Positions 1 to 11,962 of a stretch of 64,000 nucleotides of DNA are shown here, piece after piece. The stretch's first letter is position 1; each line of letters begins with the position of its first letter. Source of the stretch: Sinotaia quadrata (taxonomy: Eukaryota; Mollusca; Gastropoda; Architaenioglossa; Viviparidae); NCBI GenBank assembly GCA_028829895.1, contig CM054177.1, positions 48,492,164 through 48,556,163 of the forward strand, read 5' to 3'. The notes below the pieces were generated by a model. It had not been told where the DNA came from. It ran no database searches and saw nothing but the letters and a program-made list of their open reading frames with translations. The translations under genes were made by a program, and so were the position numbers.

Positions 1-206
1 TCTGTCATTCTTTTATTAATCTTTCTCTCTTGAACATACTCCCTCATTGATTCTCTGTCTCTCTTTTTATTTCTATTTCTCTTAAACAATCACTCAATCA
101 CACCACACTTTCCCTTTCTCTCACACACACTCACACCTATTAACTGTCATGCATACATTTTCACCTCTCTACCTCTTTTTAACACACACTGACACTTTCT
201 CTATCG

Positions 207-314
<108 letters not shown>

Positions 315-492
315 TGCCCATTTAAAAGTTCATGGTGATGCGTTTTGAAACTCATATATTGTGCAGTGTCACGTTCCTTGTCGGTCAGAGCGCGGCTGTG
401 GATAGATAATGTGATTATCGACCCTAAATCTGTGTTGACATCTCTTTGTTAGCTGTGCAGTCGCTCTATGATACATATACCATTGTGTTTAC

Positions 493-670
493 CTCGGGGT
501 ATGTCGTTGTTATGGAAACAGCGTGCGTGCACGTATTGTTTGTGAGAATACAGTTCTCTTGTCTTCATGTCGAGTTCGTCTCTGGCTGACTTAGTGTCGT
601 TCTCCATTTGAACCACCTCCTCCCACCTCATCTCTCCGTTCCCGACTGTTGCTGCGGTATTCCGATACCT
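493..670 (-). CDS. Candidate coding exon on minus strand, unrecognised
   Basis: The minus strand carries an open segment bounded by a plausible acceptor (CACTACAG, ending at 671) and donor (CCCCGAG|GTAAAC at 492). It reads RYRNTAATVGNGEMRWEEVV, continues charged and helix-prone, and ends near DIPR. It is richer in CG than its surroundings and not tandemly repeated, unlike almost everything nearby. I recognise no family. It could be one exon of a second gene, a promoter-proximal CpG-rich stretch, or chance; no neighbouring exons were found. Confidence 0.2.
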
Positions 671-676
671 CTGTAG

Positions 677-684
677 TGACGTCA
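677..684. promoter_or_regulatory. CRE-type palindrome TGACGTCA (possible CREB site)
   Basis: A perfect 8-bp cAMP-response-element palindrome lies just outside the candidate minus-strand exon. A second perfect copy is at 4441-4448. An 8-mer is expected about once per window by chance, so functional status is unproven. Confidence 0.2.
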
Positions 685-1369
685 CTCAGGCGTCCTCATT
701 TTCTTGCACCCATCTTCCTACAAACTGAACAGTTGACGATAAATTCTATTTTCAGCAGGTTAAATAGTTTGGCATCAAATTATCCCACAATGCCTTAGTA
801 AAAAAAAAAATAATTTCACTCTATTTGTTTTCCGAAGAGAGCAGTATCAAGCAGTCTTTAGTTGGGAAATGAAATGTCAAGGCCGTTTCCGTTCTGTAAC
901 AATCAGTATTAGCCAAAGTTCCATTGTTTTCAAGTCTTTAAGTTTGTGGGCGGTTGGGGAAAGCTTTAGGTCGGTAAAATGAGTTTGGGCATAAATATTC
1001 GGATTGTCCGAGTAAGCTTGCTTAGTGATGAGGTACTCTCAGACTTCAGCAAATAATATAAGAGGCACTGCCGCCTGCCAAATTTAGTCACTGTCTGACC
1101 TCACTAAGCACATTTGAGTCACTGGCCGCTTGCCAAATTAGAGATACTGTCTGATCTCAGTAGGCCTAAGCAGATTAGAGGCACTGGCCGACTGCCGCAT
1201 GCCAAATTAGAGGTACTGTCCATGTGTAGTAAATGAAACTAAAAGTACTGCACATCCGCAGTAAGTTAGACTATGTTTTGTCCGATTGTGGTTGACCACA
1301 TGAGTCTGTCCGATTGCAATTTGCTAAGTTAGAGATTCTGTGATTGCAGCATCCTAAAATTGATATTCT

Positions 1370-3180
1370 CTGTGACCCAACGCTACCTAGTTAATGGTTA
1401 TGATTATTATTAATTAATTAATCGTCCAAAACTAATTACAAATGATGAGAATATTATTTTATGTTATTAATAATTCTCCAGCAGACACCATTCGTCTCTC
1501 TTTCACTTGGCAAATTTGTGGGCGCTGTAAACGTTTTCTCTCTTCCACAACATTAAAGACAGCAATTACCTTGACTGTATTTCCATAGGTGGAAAACTTC
1601 TTACTAAAGTAGAAGACAAATCCGTCTTTAATCTATATTTAGCCAGCCCCCCTCCACTCACTTTCTTCTCCAACATAAGGCTATCAATATGTGTAATAAG
1701 GCCAGTAAATTTAACAATAAATTTATTAAATCAACAATAAAATATACATATTACAAATACATTGAGAAAGATTACTTAACATCAATATTTGTACAAAACC
1801 ACTTTTGAATAATTTTATACTACACAGTCTTATATCCTAATATACAATTCAAGAATTTTATGTCAATACAAATCACAGGATAATTCTTATCAGAGTATAG
1901 GTATGGAGTTATTAGAGATAAGTGATAACAGTTTTTAATTAACCTGGATTGAGCACTGTCTCAATAGTCTTTTGAACAATTTTGCAACAAAGCAAACAAG
2001 TTATTGTTCAATTCATTTAGCACGTGTTTTCCTCCTCACGTATTAGAAGAAAGTGGTCTCGCTGCTTATTCTCTCAAGCTAATCTGTGCATTCATTCAGT
2101 GTCAGTTCCTTCAAGCAGAATAACAATTGTACCAATATCTAGTAACTTCTTTGTACCAGAAATTGCTAAGTGTAGTCAGCATACCTTGCCAGATTACTTC
2201 AACAGAGTGCAGTGTATTCTTACACTTAAACACTGCAGCAGACTTCATACTTCTACCACGGTCACAGCAGTTTATAATCTATAAACCAGGAGATTCAAAT
2301 AGTAGACGGAAAGTTGATTTGTCCCTGTAAAATATAATCAGGCGAAAAAAAACATTAAGTTTCCAGTTTACTCCATTTTTATCTCCATTCATTCTTACAT
2401 TTAAATTTCAACTTACAGTTTCCTACAAAAATATTTATTTTCCCAATACACGCATAGAGCATAATAAATACAGCGTTGTAGTTTATATGAGCAGTTTCAT
2501 TAGAACAATGTCCAGTGTTTAGCATGTTATATACGAGCATCTTAGTTCAAACATTTATAGAAATAATAGTCTACTCATAATACATCTTAGTTCAAACATT
2601 TATAGAAATAATAGTCTACTCATAATACATCTTAGTTCAAACATTTATAGAAATAATAGTCTACTCATAATACATCTTAGTTCAAACATTTATAGAAATA
2701 ATAGTCTACTCATAATACATCATAGTTCAAACATTTATAGAAATAATAGTCTACTCATAATACATCCCTAGTATAACACATCAATAGCAAAAATGCACGA
2801 AATATTTCTAAGTCCATTTTCTCTCAGTCAGTTAACTCACCATTAAGCTAATAAAGACTGGACTTCTTTGCCACACAAAATTCAAGTGATAAGACAATAG
2901 AATTTTCTACAGCAGGTAAACTTTTTGATCTCTGTCAATTGGCTGGTCTTTTTCTAGTAAATCTTAACCAGTTGGATAATAGAAGCTAATCACCCAGTTG
3001 AACTAGTTTGCTTTACATCAACAATTTCTAGCATATTCTCAAGTGTTACTCCAACTCTACTTACAAAACTACCATCTTAAGGAGTGTCCAAGATCGGGTT
3101 ACTTTGACAATTTAACAGTTTATATAATGATTAAGTTTAGAAATAAGGATAGGCAAATTTAGTTTGTACTCCTGCCACAC
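1370..3180 (+). mobile_element. Dispersed repeat family 1, copy A
   Basis: This stretch is matched, in reverse complement, over nearly its whole length by 22650-24300, and in direct orientation by part of 5425-6150. Landmarks shared by the copies include TTGTACCAGAAATT, CAGAGTGCAGTGT, CCCTGTAAAATATAAT and GTTAACTCACCATTAAGCTA. No long reading frame is conserved between copies and no terminal inverted repeats or target duplication were identified, so it is called a noncoding dispersed element of unknown class. Copy A alone carries a five-fold 45-bp expansion at 2538-2766. Confidence 0.8.
2538..2766. repeat. 45-bp tandem repeat (~5 copies) inside copy A
   Basis: The unit includes CTTAGTTCAAACATTTATAG and TAGTCTACTCATAATACAT. 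Copies are almost identical. Copy C holds only one diverged unit at the equivalent place (near 23090-23145), so the expansion is specific to copy A and recent. Confidence 0.95.
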
Positions 3181-3217
3181 TCTGTCACTGACCTCAGTAA
3201 GCTGATAAGTGTTATTG

Positions 3218-3678
3218 TCCGACTGCAGAAAGCCAGATATGAGGTAGGCCTATTACAATACGTCTGACTGCAGAAAGCCAGATATGAGGTAGGCCTATTA
3301 CAATACGTCTGACTGAAGAAAGCCAGATATGAGGTAGGCCTATTACAATACGTCTGACTGAAGAAAGCCAGATTTGAGGTAGGCCTATTACAATACGTCT
3401 GACTGAAGAAAGCCAGATTTGAGGTAGGCCTATTACAATACATTTGACTGCAGAAAGCCAGATTTGAGGTAGGCCTATTACAATACATTTGACTGCAGAA
3501 AGCCAGATTTGAGGTAGGCCTATTACAATACATTTGACTGCAGAAAGCCAGATTTGAGGTAGGCCTATTACAATACATTTGACTGCAGAAAGCCAGATTT
3601 GAGGTAGGCCTATTACAATACATTTGACTGCAGAAAGCCAGATTTGAGGTAGGCCTATTACAATTCGTCCGACTGCAG
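3218..3678. repeat. 45-bp minisatellite (~10 copies)
   Basis: The unit contains GACTGCAGAAAGCCAGAT, GAGGTAGGCC and TATTACAATAC. Because 45 is a multiple of three, the minus strand stays open as a 15-residue repeat (YCNRPTSNLAFCSQM). This is a by-product of the period, not evidence of a gene. Two sub-blocks differ by ATACG/ATACAT and GATAT/GATTT variants. Confidence 0.97.
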
Positions 3679-4730
3679 TTAACTAGATGAGCCTCCATAA
3701 GAATAATTCCAATACCCGTGACATACCTGGTATTGTCTTACCAACAGTGAAATTCACAAACATAAAGACAATACAATAAAAATAGAAATTGATTTATTTT
3801 TACAGCTGTAATTGCTAGCCCTAGATAGATTCTTAGGAAAAGAGACCCACCCAAATGAATATTTTAAAGATACGGATTATCTATATTAAAATATTTCAAT
3901 ATTCAACCACTTATTTATTATTTTTTGTGCTTTAAAGAACACACTCTTGCAGTTAACAATTGCTGCTTGTACATTCACGTACACACTCGGATTTAGTGAC
4001 GTCGGATTACCATGCCATTATTACTAACTACCATGCTATTAACACTGACATGCACGCACTAACGCAGACTTAGTAACGTCATCGCACACTGTCTAATCCC
4101 AGCACTGTTCAGTGCCACAAGCGTACAGATTTGCCGAGAGTTGGCAAGTAATGACCTACATTAAAAGACCGTCAAGAAAAAAAAACATTAAGCTGAAAGT
4201 GTGAGCAGCAATGATTCGTCTGCGCCATTGTTTCCTTCTCACGAGTCAGAAGAGTGCCGATGACACAATGTCTACAGGATGAGCGGGTTGTCTTCTCTTG
4301 CACAGTAGCAATTTACAGTTACTTATCCTCTCACGCCTATTGCCCGATTCCGGCCCGGAAGAGAGCGAGGCAATTGATCGCACATTAGATTCCTGTGCTG
4401 TGCAAGCAGCGGTTGATACGGTCGGACAGAGTGCGCGCCGTGACGTCATTATATCCAAGCAGTTTTAGACTTGTTCAGGATTGTACAGCAGAATCAAAGC
4501 CAGCACATTTAATTAAAACGTTAAGTGCGTAATTAGTAAAACATGCGTAGCAATTATTTTGTTGTTGGTATTTGCATTTGGTTATTTGCAAGCGTGCACT
4601 GTGGGTACTTTAATGCTTTAGCAACAACTACCACTACAACTGCTCCTACATTCTACTACTATTACTACTAATAATGCTACAGCTACTAATATTAATATTT
4701 TTTGTAATGTTAATATACTAACTCAGTTTA
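3679..4730. other. Non-repetitive spacer with a GC-richer patch
   Basis: AT-rich to about 3960, then a CpG-containing stretch to 4460 (see the CRE entry), then AT-rich with short CTA/ACT triplet runs near 4620-4700. No gene was recognised. Confidence 0.5.
4441..4448. promoter_or_regulatory. CRE-type palindrome TGACGTCA in a GC-richer patch
   Basis: The palindrome sits at the edge of a non-repetitive, CpG-containing patch (about 4190-4460) with motifs such as CCGGCCCGG and GTGCGCGCC. This is unusual in an AT-rich neighbourhood and could be a promoter or enhancer, but no TATA box, initiator or coding start is evident. Related half-sites (GTGACGTCGG near 3998, AACGTCATCG near 4074) lie within 450 bp. 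Confidence 0.25.
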
Positions 4731-4734
4731 CTGT

Positions 4735-5045
4735 TCATCAAACATAATTCCTTCTAAAAATACCAACACAAAAAAATGAACGAACAATATCCACACAAAA
4801 CAAATGAACATACCCATACAAAATGAACAAACAAATACCCATGCACAAGCAAACAAATACTCACATGAAACAAATACCCACATGAAATAAACAGATACCC
4901 ACACAAAAAGAAATTCCCTCACAAAACAAACAAGTACACGAAGCAAACACATATGAACACAAAAACAAATACCTATACACAAATTAATATCCAGACAAAT
5001 ACTTGTACACAAATTAACATCCAGACAAATGAAAACACGAACAGA
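4735..5045. repeat. Degenerate CAAATACCCACACAAAA repeat
   Basis: Short decayed units of roughly 20-22 bp built on ACAAATACCCACA and AATGAACA run through the stretch. The open minus-strand frame here is low-complexity and not a gene. Confidence 0.75.
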
Positions 5046-5424
5046 TGGATAACGTGAATCCCGCAAGAAGTATGGGAATGCAGTCTTAAACGGGATCACC
5101 AGACAATGACTTGCAACAAAGTGTATCTTCTGCTTTAAATGTTATCCCTCTAGTTCCCGTATCATTGTGCAGGTTCTACGTTGAATATTTCATTGTGTTC
5201 ATTTGTAATTTGATGAACATGTAGAATAAAGAGATATGTCTGACCATAACTGACATTTAAGATGCACTTAAATGTACTTTAAATGTGAGCAAGTTTTAAC
5301 GTGAATTGTGTTCCAAACACTAACATTTAAAATGGGGCTGTTCATGTGTAGTTGTAACACACTTCAAAGTAGGACATTTTATGGCACACTGTTCAAAGCT
5401 TAGTACATAATCCTCAATATTTTC

Positions 5425-6150
5425 CACTTTCCTATTGAAGGAATGAACAAGAAATTATATGTTTGCTTCCTGAACTTTAGCTGCCCTCTCACTCTGGAGG
5501 CTAATCTGGCAATCCTTTGATGTATTAGTTCCCTGAAACAAAACAATATAGCAGTTTCCACTAACTTCCTTGTACCAGAAATTCCACAATGTTAGAGAGC
5601 ATACTTTGCCACAATATATCAATAGAGTGCAGTGTGTCTTTACACTTACACACTGGGATTAATACTTCTCACATCTACCACAGTCACAGCAGTTTATAAG
5701 TCAGTAAACCAAGAGATTCTGGTGAAAACACAAAAAAGGCTGCTTCTTCCCTGTAAAATATAATTAGGGAACAAATGCTAAGTTTCCTGCAACAATATTT
5801 ATTAGCCCGATACACGCACAAAGCATAATAAATACAACATAATAGTTTATGAACGGTTCACTAGAAACAATGTCAGGTGTTTAGCATACAGTTAACTCAC
5901 CATTAAGCTAATGGCCACCTTTCGTGACCGGACTCTGCCACTTCAAATTCAAAGTGATTAGAAAATAAATTATTTCCAGCCCATTGGCTGACCTCGTAAA
6001 TCTTAACCATTAGGTAATTAAAAAAAACTACTCATCTACCTAAAACTGGTTTCGATTACATCAACAAGTCAGGCACATTCTTTACTGAGTTGTAACTTCT
6101 AACTTTGCTGACTAAAATTACATCATTATTTTAGGTATATCATTAAATCA
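5425..6150 (+). mobile_element. Dispersed repeat family 1, copy B (truncated, internally deleted)
   Basis: It matches the right half of copies A and C in the same orientation as A. It lacks the left ~650 bp and has two internal deletions. One lies near 5780, where TAAGTTTCC joins directly to TGCAACAATATTT. The other is near 5888, where TGTTTAGCATA joins CAGTTAACTCACC, removing the region that holds the 45-bp unit. The flanks 5100-5424 and 6151-6528 show nothing recognisable. Confidence 0.75.
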
Positions 6151-6528
6151 CATTACACAGTTCCCTTGCAATTTTTTTCTTATATATGTACAGTAGTTTC
6201 AGTTATTAAGGGTAGTGTTCTTTACGAAATTAGATTGCACTACACACAATGACTTCTTACAATGATTATAATAAATATGTAAAGCAAATAGATATAATCA
6301 AACAAATGTAGCACTCTCCACAAGTCAAACTACTCCATGAATCTCTAAATCATTATGACAACATTTTACAATTCTAACCACCAAGCTAAGGCATGCTTTG
6401 AAGCATTTTATCTGTGATGACACATGCACTAACAAAATATATCTTATAACAAGCCACAGAGCACTCTCTACTGAATCAAAAGCATAATATGAAAAAATAC
6501 TCTTCAGAGGTTGTAAATGCATAATTAT

Positions 6529-6535
6529 ACACACA

Positions 6536-6602
<67 letters not shown>
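6529..6602. repeat. (CA)n then (TA)n microsatellite
   Basis: About 32 CA units followed by TATATATAT. The downstream stretch 6603-7127 holds no recognisable feature. Confidence 0.97.
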
Positions 6603-7125
6603 TTACAATTTACAAATATGGATAATTAGTTGGAAAGAAATCATACAAATTGACAAGTTTGACACTTATAACTCTGAATTTTACTCACTTATACAGCTGC
6701 TCCACCAGGCACCCTGATGGGGACGTTCATTTAGAACATGGGGATTCAAAGAGTCATTTTAGAAACTGAAAAATTCATAAAGTTTGATTTTGCTCTCTTT
6801 ACTTTAGAAATTGCCATTGGTTAATTTTGGTTTACCAGTACCCGACCATTTGTTATCTAAGTCATTTCTCTCTGTCAGATAATTATCATCAATCAGCTGT
6901 CACTAACTAACTCAGTCAGTGAACCCTAGGGCAAGCAGATGTGCCTATGATAGAAATACTGTCCATTTAAATTCTATGTGATAATTGCTAATCATTTGGT
7001 ACAAAACGCTACTCTTAGTAAGTCATTCCCTCCCATCCAATTTTTAGAGTGAACAGATCTACACTGACTTCATTAGTATTGTACGTACTACAGAGCAGAC
7101 GTCTACTTAAACATATCTCATTTAT

Positions 7126-7127
<2 letters not shown>

Positions 7128-7161
<34 letters not shown>
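7128..7161. repeat. (GT)n microsatellite
   Basis: About 16 GT units. Confidence 0.97.
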
Positions 7162-7380
7162 ATTATAGCAGTTTTACTCACCAGTTGATCATTTCATCAG
7201 AGTTCTCTGATCTGGAGTGCCCCAATGGGACCCCAAAACCTCACACTCAAGTGTGGCAGGGAGGGGGGGGGATATCGATAGCAGTTTTATGTCACCACTG
7301 GAGCTTGCCTTGATCATTTCGTCATCAGACGTTCTCTGTTCTGGAGTACCCCAGTGGGACCCCACAGCCTCATATTGTGT
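7161..7380. repeat. Diverged tandem duplication (~120 bp, 2 copies)
   Basis: Both copies contain TAGCAGTTTTA, TTGATCATTTC, GTTCTCTG, TCTGGAGT and GGGACCCC in the same order. The two halves are separated by a G-run (7260-7269). It is GC-richer than its surroundings. Confidence 0.7.
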
Positions 7381-7660
7381 TCGAGGTGGAGGGCGGGAGG
7401 GCTGGCGGAATGGGAGTGAAAAGGTCGCACCACTTTGGCGCACATCGGGGTGGGGTGGGGTGTAAATTAAGCGTAAATAGCAAGAAAAATATAACAGATT
7501 TTATGGGTATAACATTTCACAAATAAAAAGTTACAAATTTTATGGGCAAAGTGGCAAAAAAATGCCACAATGTGCATAAAGTGTTTCTATAAATAACTTG
7601 AAAGCAAAATACACTTAATGAAATCTGCTATGAAAAATAAAGAACTAGCGAGAGTATAAC

Positions 7661-7799
7661 CAGGCGCCAGTAGTGTACTGTTACAATATTAGCAATACAC
7701 TAAAGGGAAACTACTTTTAGTCCAGTCTCCAGGCGCCAGTAGTGTATTGTTACAATATTAGCAATACACTAAAGGGAAACTACTTTTAGTTCAGTCTCC
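7661..7799. repeat. 67-bp tandem duplication
   Basis: Two near-identical copies starting CCAGGCGCCAGTAGTGTA and ending ACTACTTTTAGTTCAGTCT. Confidence 0.95.
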
Positions 7800-8050
7800 A
7801 GGCTGTTGTATCCACGACTTTTCTAAACATGAATTAAAGTTCAAATAGCATGCGTCCTGCCATAACTGTTATAAAAATATTATTTTGTGGCCAACTTCCG
7901 GCTTTCATTGCTCGCGCTATAATCTCACAGTGAATCTTTTGCATTTAACATTGTTTTCTTAAAGCTATAAACCATGAATAGAAGCATTGTGTATTGCATG
8001 GATGTACATACAAATGGAGTAAATTAAAAGGGATTTAAATCAATCTTGTT
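7788..8050 (+). mobile_element. Dispersed repeat family 2, copy 1
   Basis: It aligns with 41774-41992 through TTTCATTGCTC, TTGCATTT, AAGCTATAAACCA and a shared order of weaker matches, at roughly 70-75% identity by eye. No coding capacity or terminal structure was seen. Downstream, 8051-8856 has no recognised feature. Confidence 0.6.
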
Positions 8051-8856
8051 TTGAACATTTCCAGTAAAATGATGTGACTGACGATGAGTCGAATATCGTC
8101 GGAGCCAGACCTCAAGAGACAGTAACTGTCTGCTTTGCTGTTAAAAAAATCCCCCCTAGAGTGTGCATTTATTCTTATGCAAAACCTACCGTTGAAAACC
8201 CTCTAGCAAAGTTATATCTTGGTTATAAAAGAAAGGTAGTCTTAAAAAAAAGAAAAGAAAGAAACGTCATGTCCTGGTGAGGTAACAATGTCCTCTGCTG
8301 CAAAAACATATGCTAGCGTACCAGTCAAACATGAGAAAAGCAAGTCAATTTCTCATTTCTAACCCACCAGATCGCCTCCGTAACATATCTCTTTCATGAT
8401 CCCATCTTACTTTCAAATTTCCTTTGAGATTCTAAAAATAACTCACTTAGAATTAATGGTTCAAAGCGAATGTGCTTCCTCAGTAACAAATTCACAGAAA
8501 CGGACTTTGACCACAGAAAATTGTATATAGAGAGACTCTGCTTTGTAAAGAGAAACACTGACCTTTATAGTCAAAACTTACAATTTTATTTATAACTAAG
8601 TCTCAGATAAACTGTTAGTCTGCAAGACGCTAATAGCGTTATGTACTTATGTACATTTGAAACATGACCTAATAGAAGTTTGTTTTTTTAAGTTGGCAAC
8701 ATTAACTTCACTTAGTTATCATATAATTTTACCACATCATCTTAATAAATGTTTATCAATAGCATATATTAAATTGAACTATCGTCTAAAATATGTTTAA
8801 CAAAATCTCAACAGAAATTTGTATACAGTTAGAAATATAATGTTAGTTGAAATATC

Positions 8857-8882
8857 AGAGAGAGAGAGAGAGAGAGAATGAG

Positions 8883-8930
<48 letters not shown>

Positions 8931-8931
8931 C
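8857..8931. repeat. (GA)n and (GATA)n microsatellites
   Basis: (GA)11 is followed by a short TATA run and about ten GATA units. A small CAC/ACC triplet run lies at 9150-9172. Confidence 0.97.
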
Positions 8932-9284
8932 AGACATGACTCCTACGCGACTGAAGAGAGGGTTCCATTGACATTTAAAGTAGTGAGTGAGTCCTTGATG
9001 GCATTTCACATGGCGAGTTGCTAATGTTCGAGCGTGGTGTAGATTTTATTCTGGAATAATTTCTGTTTGCTGTTACAAACATTTTAATACTTTCTACTGG
9101 AAGGAGTAGCGCTGTTGAACGTCTGTTAATTTCCTCCTTCCTCCCTTCCCATCACCACCACCACCACCACCTACCTCTTTTTCTTTTTTCTGTCCACTTT
9201 TTGTATTTGGTAGTTAATCGCTAGACGCGGTTCATACAATAAGAGTCAATTATTAATGTTTTCTGCAACTCGCTTTATCCAGCC

Positions 9285-9664
9285 AAATCACACACTCACA
9301 CATACACACACACAGGTACTCAATACATACACAAGCAGATACTCAATATATATACATGCAGATACTCAATACACACACATACATTGTCGCATGCACAAAC
9401 ATTTGCACAGCCATACTCAGCACTACACCCAATACATACAGACGCACAGGTACACACATATAAACACACATGTAACACATACAAAAATACACATTAGACA
9501 CACATGAAAACACACATGTATACACATATCATCATACATGTACGCACAAATGCACTCAGAAGTTTCCCCCATGCACACATACAAACACAAATATAAACTC
9601 AAATACGTACACTCGCACACACATACACACACACACACACACACGCACACACACACACACACAC
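9285..9664. repeat. CA-rich degenerate repeat ending in (CA)n
   Basis: Imperfect ATACTCAATACACACA-type units run from 9285 to about 9540, then a purer (CA)n at 9614-9664. The following 9665-10727 has no feature beyond a short GGAT run at 10150-10174. Confidence 0.85.
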
Positions 9665-10727
9665 TGAGAGCATGACACTCGCCCAGTCTCACAAAAAATC
9701 AATAGCTGGCGTTGGCGAGAGGCGACTGAAAGACAAAGAGATCTGAGAAAATGGTCCGCCATTGTAGTTTGTAAAAGTGAAAAGTAAACTCTTACACGAG
9801 CTTCCATTACGATCTCTCGCTCGGCACAGATTCCGAATTGTATTTAAAAATCAGCAAAACAACAACAATAACATTGTATATAAAGACAATAACAAAACAC
9901 AAAAGGTAAAAACGAATAGCACTATTTTCGTGTTGTGTGTGTTAGTAAATTTTTAATGTAATTTTTCTGTAAGCGCGTTATATTAAATAAAAATGCACTT
10001 CTATTTTCAAATACTTCGCCATCACGATTGCATTAACATACGTGCCTGACTGAAATAGGTCAAGGCTGTAAAAATCATCGTGAATATATTTAATTAAACA
10101 AACTGAAAAGTTGGCATAGCCCATACAATAGGATATTGGATGAATAGATAAATGGATGGAAGGATGGATGGATATTAGTTTTTTATCCTTGAGGCGAGCT
10201 GTAATGTAAAATGTTGAACACTGGTCTCAAATGTCCAGGACCTTTTTTAAAATCCCAGTTCGGGTAAAAAACTAAAACATACCAAAATGCGGGTAATTCT
10301 TAATCGCCCTGAACTCAAGGTGTCTAGTCCGTTGTGTGAACTATAAATTTGATTCCGTGTGTTACAGGCCAGGCAGCTAAAGATCCCTTGAAAATTTTAA
10401 AAGCTCGGAAAGACAAGAGCTGATTTGATGTATGTGTGAAAGATCTGAGCTGATATATTATGTGCTCACTTATATGTGTGTAGGGGTTTGTATATACTTG
10501 CTTGTATGTGTGTAGGTGTGTACATGTGCTTATTGTGTGTATCTTTTTAGGTGTATGTTTAGTACAAAGCAATATAATCAAAAATAATATAAAATCAATA
10601 AAACATATAAAGTGACAATTCTGTTAATAGAGCTTTCAAAATATTGCGAATTATCAGTCTTTAGGAATAATGCATTTAATTTCTTTAGAGAAATAACATT
10701 GTTCATGTGTTTATATATATATATGAA

Positions 10728-10992
10728 TGTGTGTGTGTGTGTGTGTGAGTGAGTGAGTGAGTGTGTGCGTGTGAGAGTGAGTGAGTGTGTGTGTGTGTAT
10801 GTGTGTGAGTGAGTGAGTGTGTGTGTGAGTGAGTGTGTGCGTGTGAGAGTGAGTGAGTGAGTGTGTGCGTGTGAGAGTGAGTGAGTGAGTGAGTGTGTGT
10901 GTGTGTGTGTGTGTGAGTGAGTGAGTGTGTGTGAGTGAGTGTGTGTGTGTGTGTGAGTGAGTGAGTGAGTGTGAGTGTGTGAGTGTGTGTGT

Positions 10993-11045
<53 letters not shown>

Positions 11046-11046
11046 A
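10728..11046. repeat. Compound (GT)n / (GTGAGT)n array
   Basis: About 320 bp of GT runs interleaved with GAGTGAGT blocks and GTGCGTGTGAGA phrases. The His/Thr-rich open frames on the minus strand are translation artefacts. Confidence 0.97.
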
Positions 11047-11187
11047 AAATGTCATATATACCCAACAATCTAATGTGCTGGTCACGGTTAAATGCACGTC
11101 ACCAGGTATCCACGATTAATGTACAGTGCATCAATTGAAACGGTTTGAGTACTTTTGTTATGTAATATTAGTTTACGTTTTTGAATT

Positions 11188-11568
11188 TATATTACGCGTG
11201 CTGCAAAGGAAAATAAATGACCTATATTACAAAGTAGCACTAGACAACATTTCTTAAACAAAATAATGTATATTACGCGTGCTGCAAAATAAAATAAATG
11301 ACCTATATTACAAAGTAGCACTAGACAACATTTCTTAAACAAATGTATATTACGCGTGCTGCAAAGGAAAATAAATGACCTATATTACAAAGTAGCGCTA
11401 GACAACATTTCTTAAACAAATTTATATTACGCGTGCTGCAAAATAAAATAAATGACCTATATTAGAAAGTAGACAACATTTCTAAAGAGAATTATGTTAC
11501 GCGTGTTCCAAAATAAAATAAATGACCTATATTACAATGTAGAAGTAGTCAACATTTCTAAAACAAAT
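11188..11568. repeat. ~77-81 bp tandem repeat (~5 copies)
   Basis: The unit begins TATATTACGCGTGCTGCAAA and includes AAATGACCTATATTACAA and ACAACATTTCT. Right-hand copies are progressively diverged. Each early copy carries ACGCGT, a rare CpG-bearing motif locally. Confidence 0.95.
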
Positions 11569-11651
11569 TCCTAAAATAATGTCCATAGCTTTAGAAAATA
11601 TGTTTGCAAAATTTTATTATCCAGCTTCGACTGAGACACGTTGCGAATAAT

Positions 11652-11962
11652 TATTATCCGACATTTTCAACAGAATATTACCTATATTAATTAAATTGGC
11701 ATATCTGTCACAAAGTTGCGAATAATTATTATCCGACATTTTCAGCAAAATATTACGTACGTTTAAAAGGCAACATCTGTTGTGGTTTTGTAACAAAACA
11801 TCAGTTGAAAAAAATAAAATACGTTTATTATGCAACACATATTTAACAATTTATGTGTGCAATATGCAACACCTGTTTAACAATTTATGTGTGCAATATA
11901 CAACATCTGTTTAACAATTAATATGTGCAATATATAACACCTGTTTAACAATGTATGTGTTT
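11652..11962. repeat. Two short tandem repeats (76-bp x1.7; ~39-bp x3.5)
   Basis: First, GCGAATAATTATTATCCGAC recurs 76 bp apart. Then units with CACCTGTTTAACAATTTATG and TGTGCAATAT run from 11831 to 11962. Confidence 0.9.

Noticed and set aside
2024..2284. 86-codon frame in dispersed copy A, with a partly similar minus-strand frame in copy C (23529-23765)
   Set aside because: The similarity follows from DNA homology of the copies. The frames differ in length and are broken differently, so no conserved protein is indicated.
3159..3698. 179-codon minus-strand protein of 15-residue repeats
   Set aside because: It is a 45-bp minisatellite whose period is a multiple of three; nothing outside the repeat supports a gene.
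10703..11097. Long His/Thr/Ser-rich open frames on the minus strand
   Set aside because: They are translations of a GT/GAGT simple repeat; composition alone keeps the frames open.
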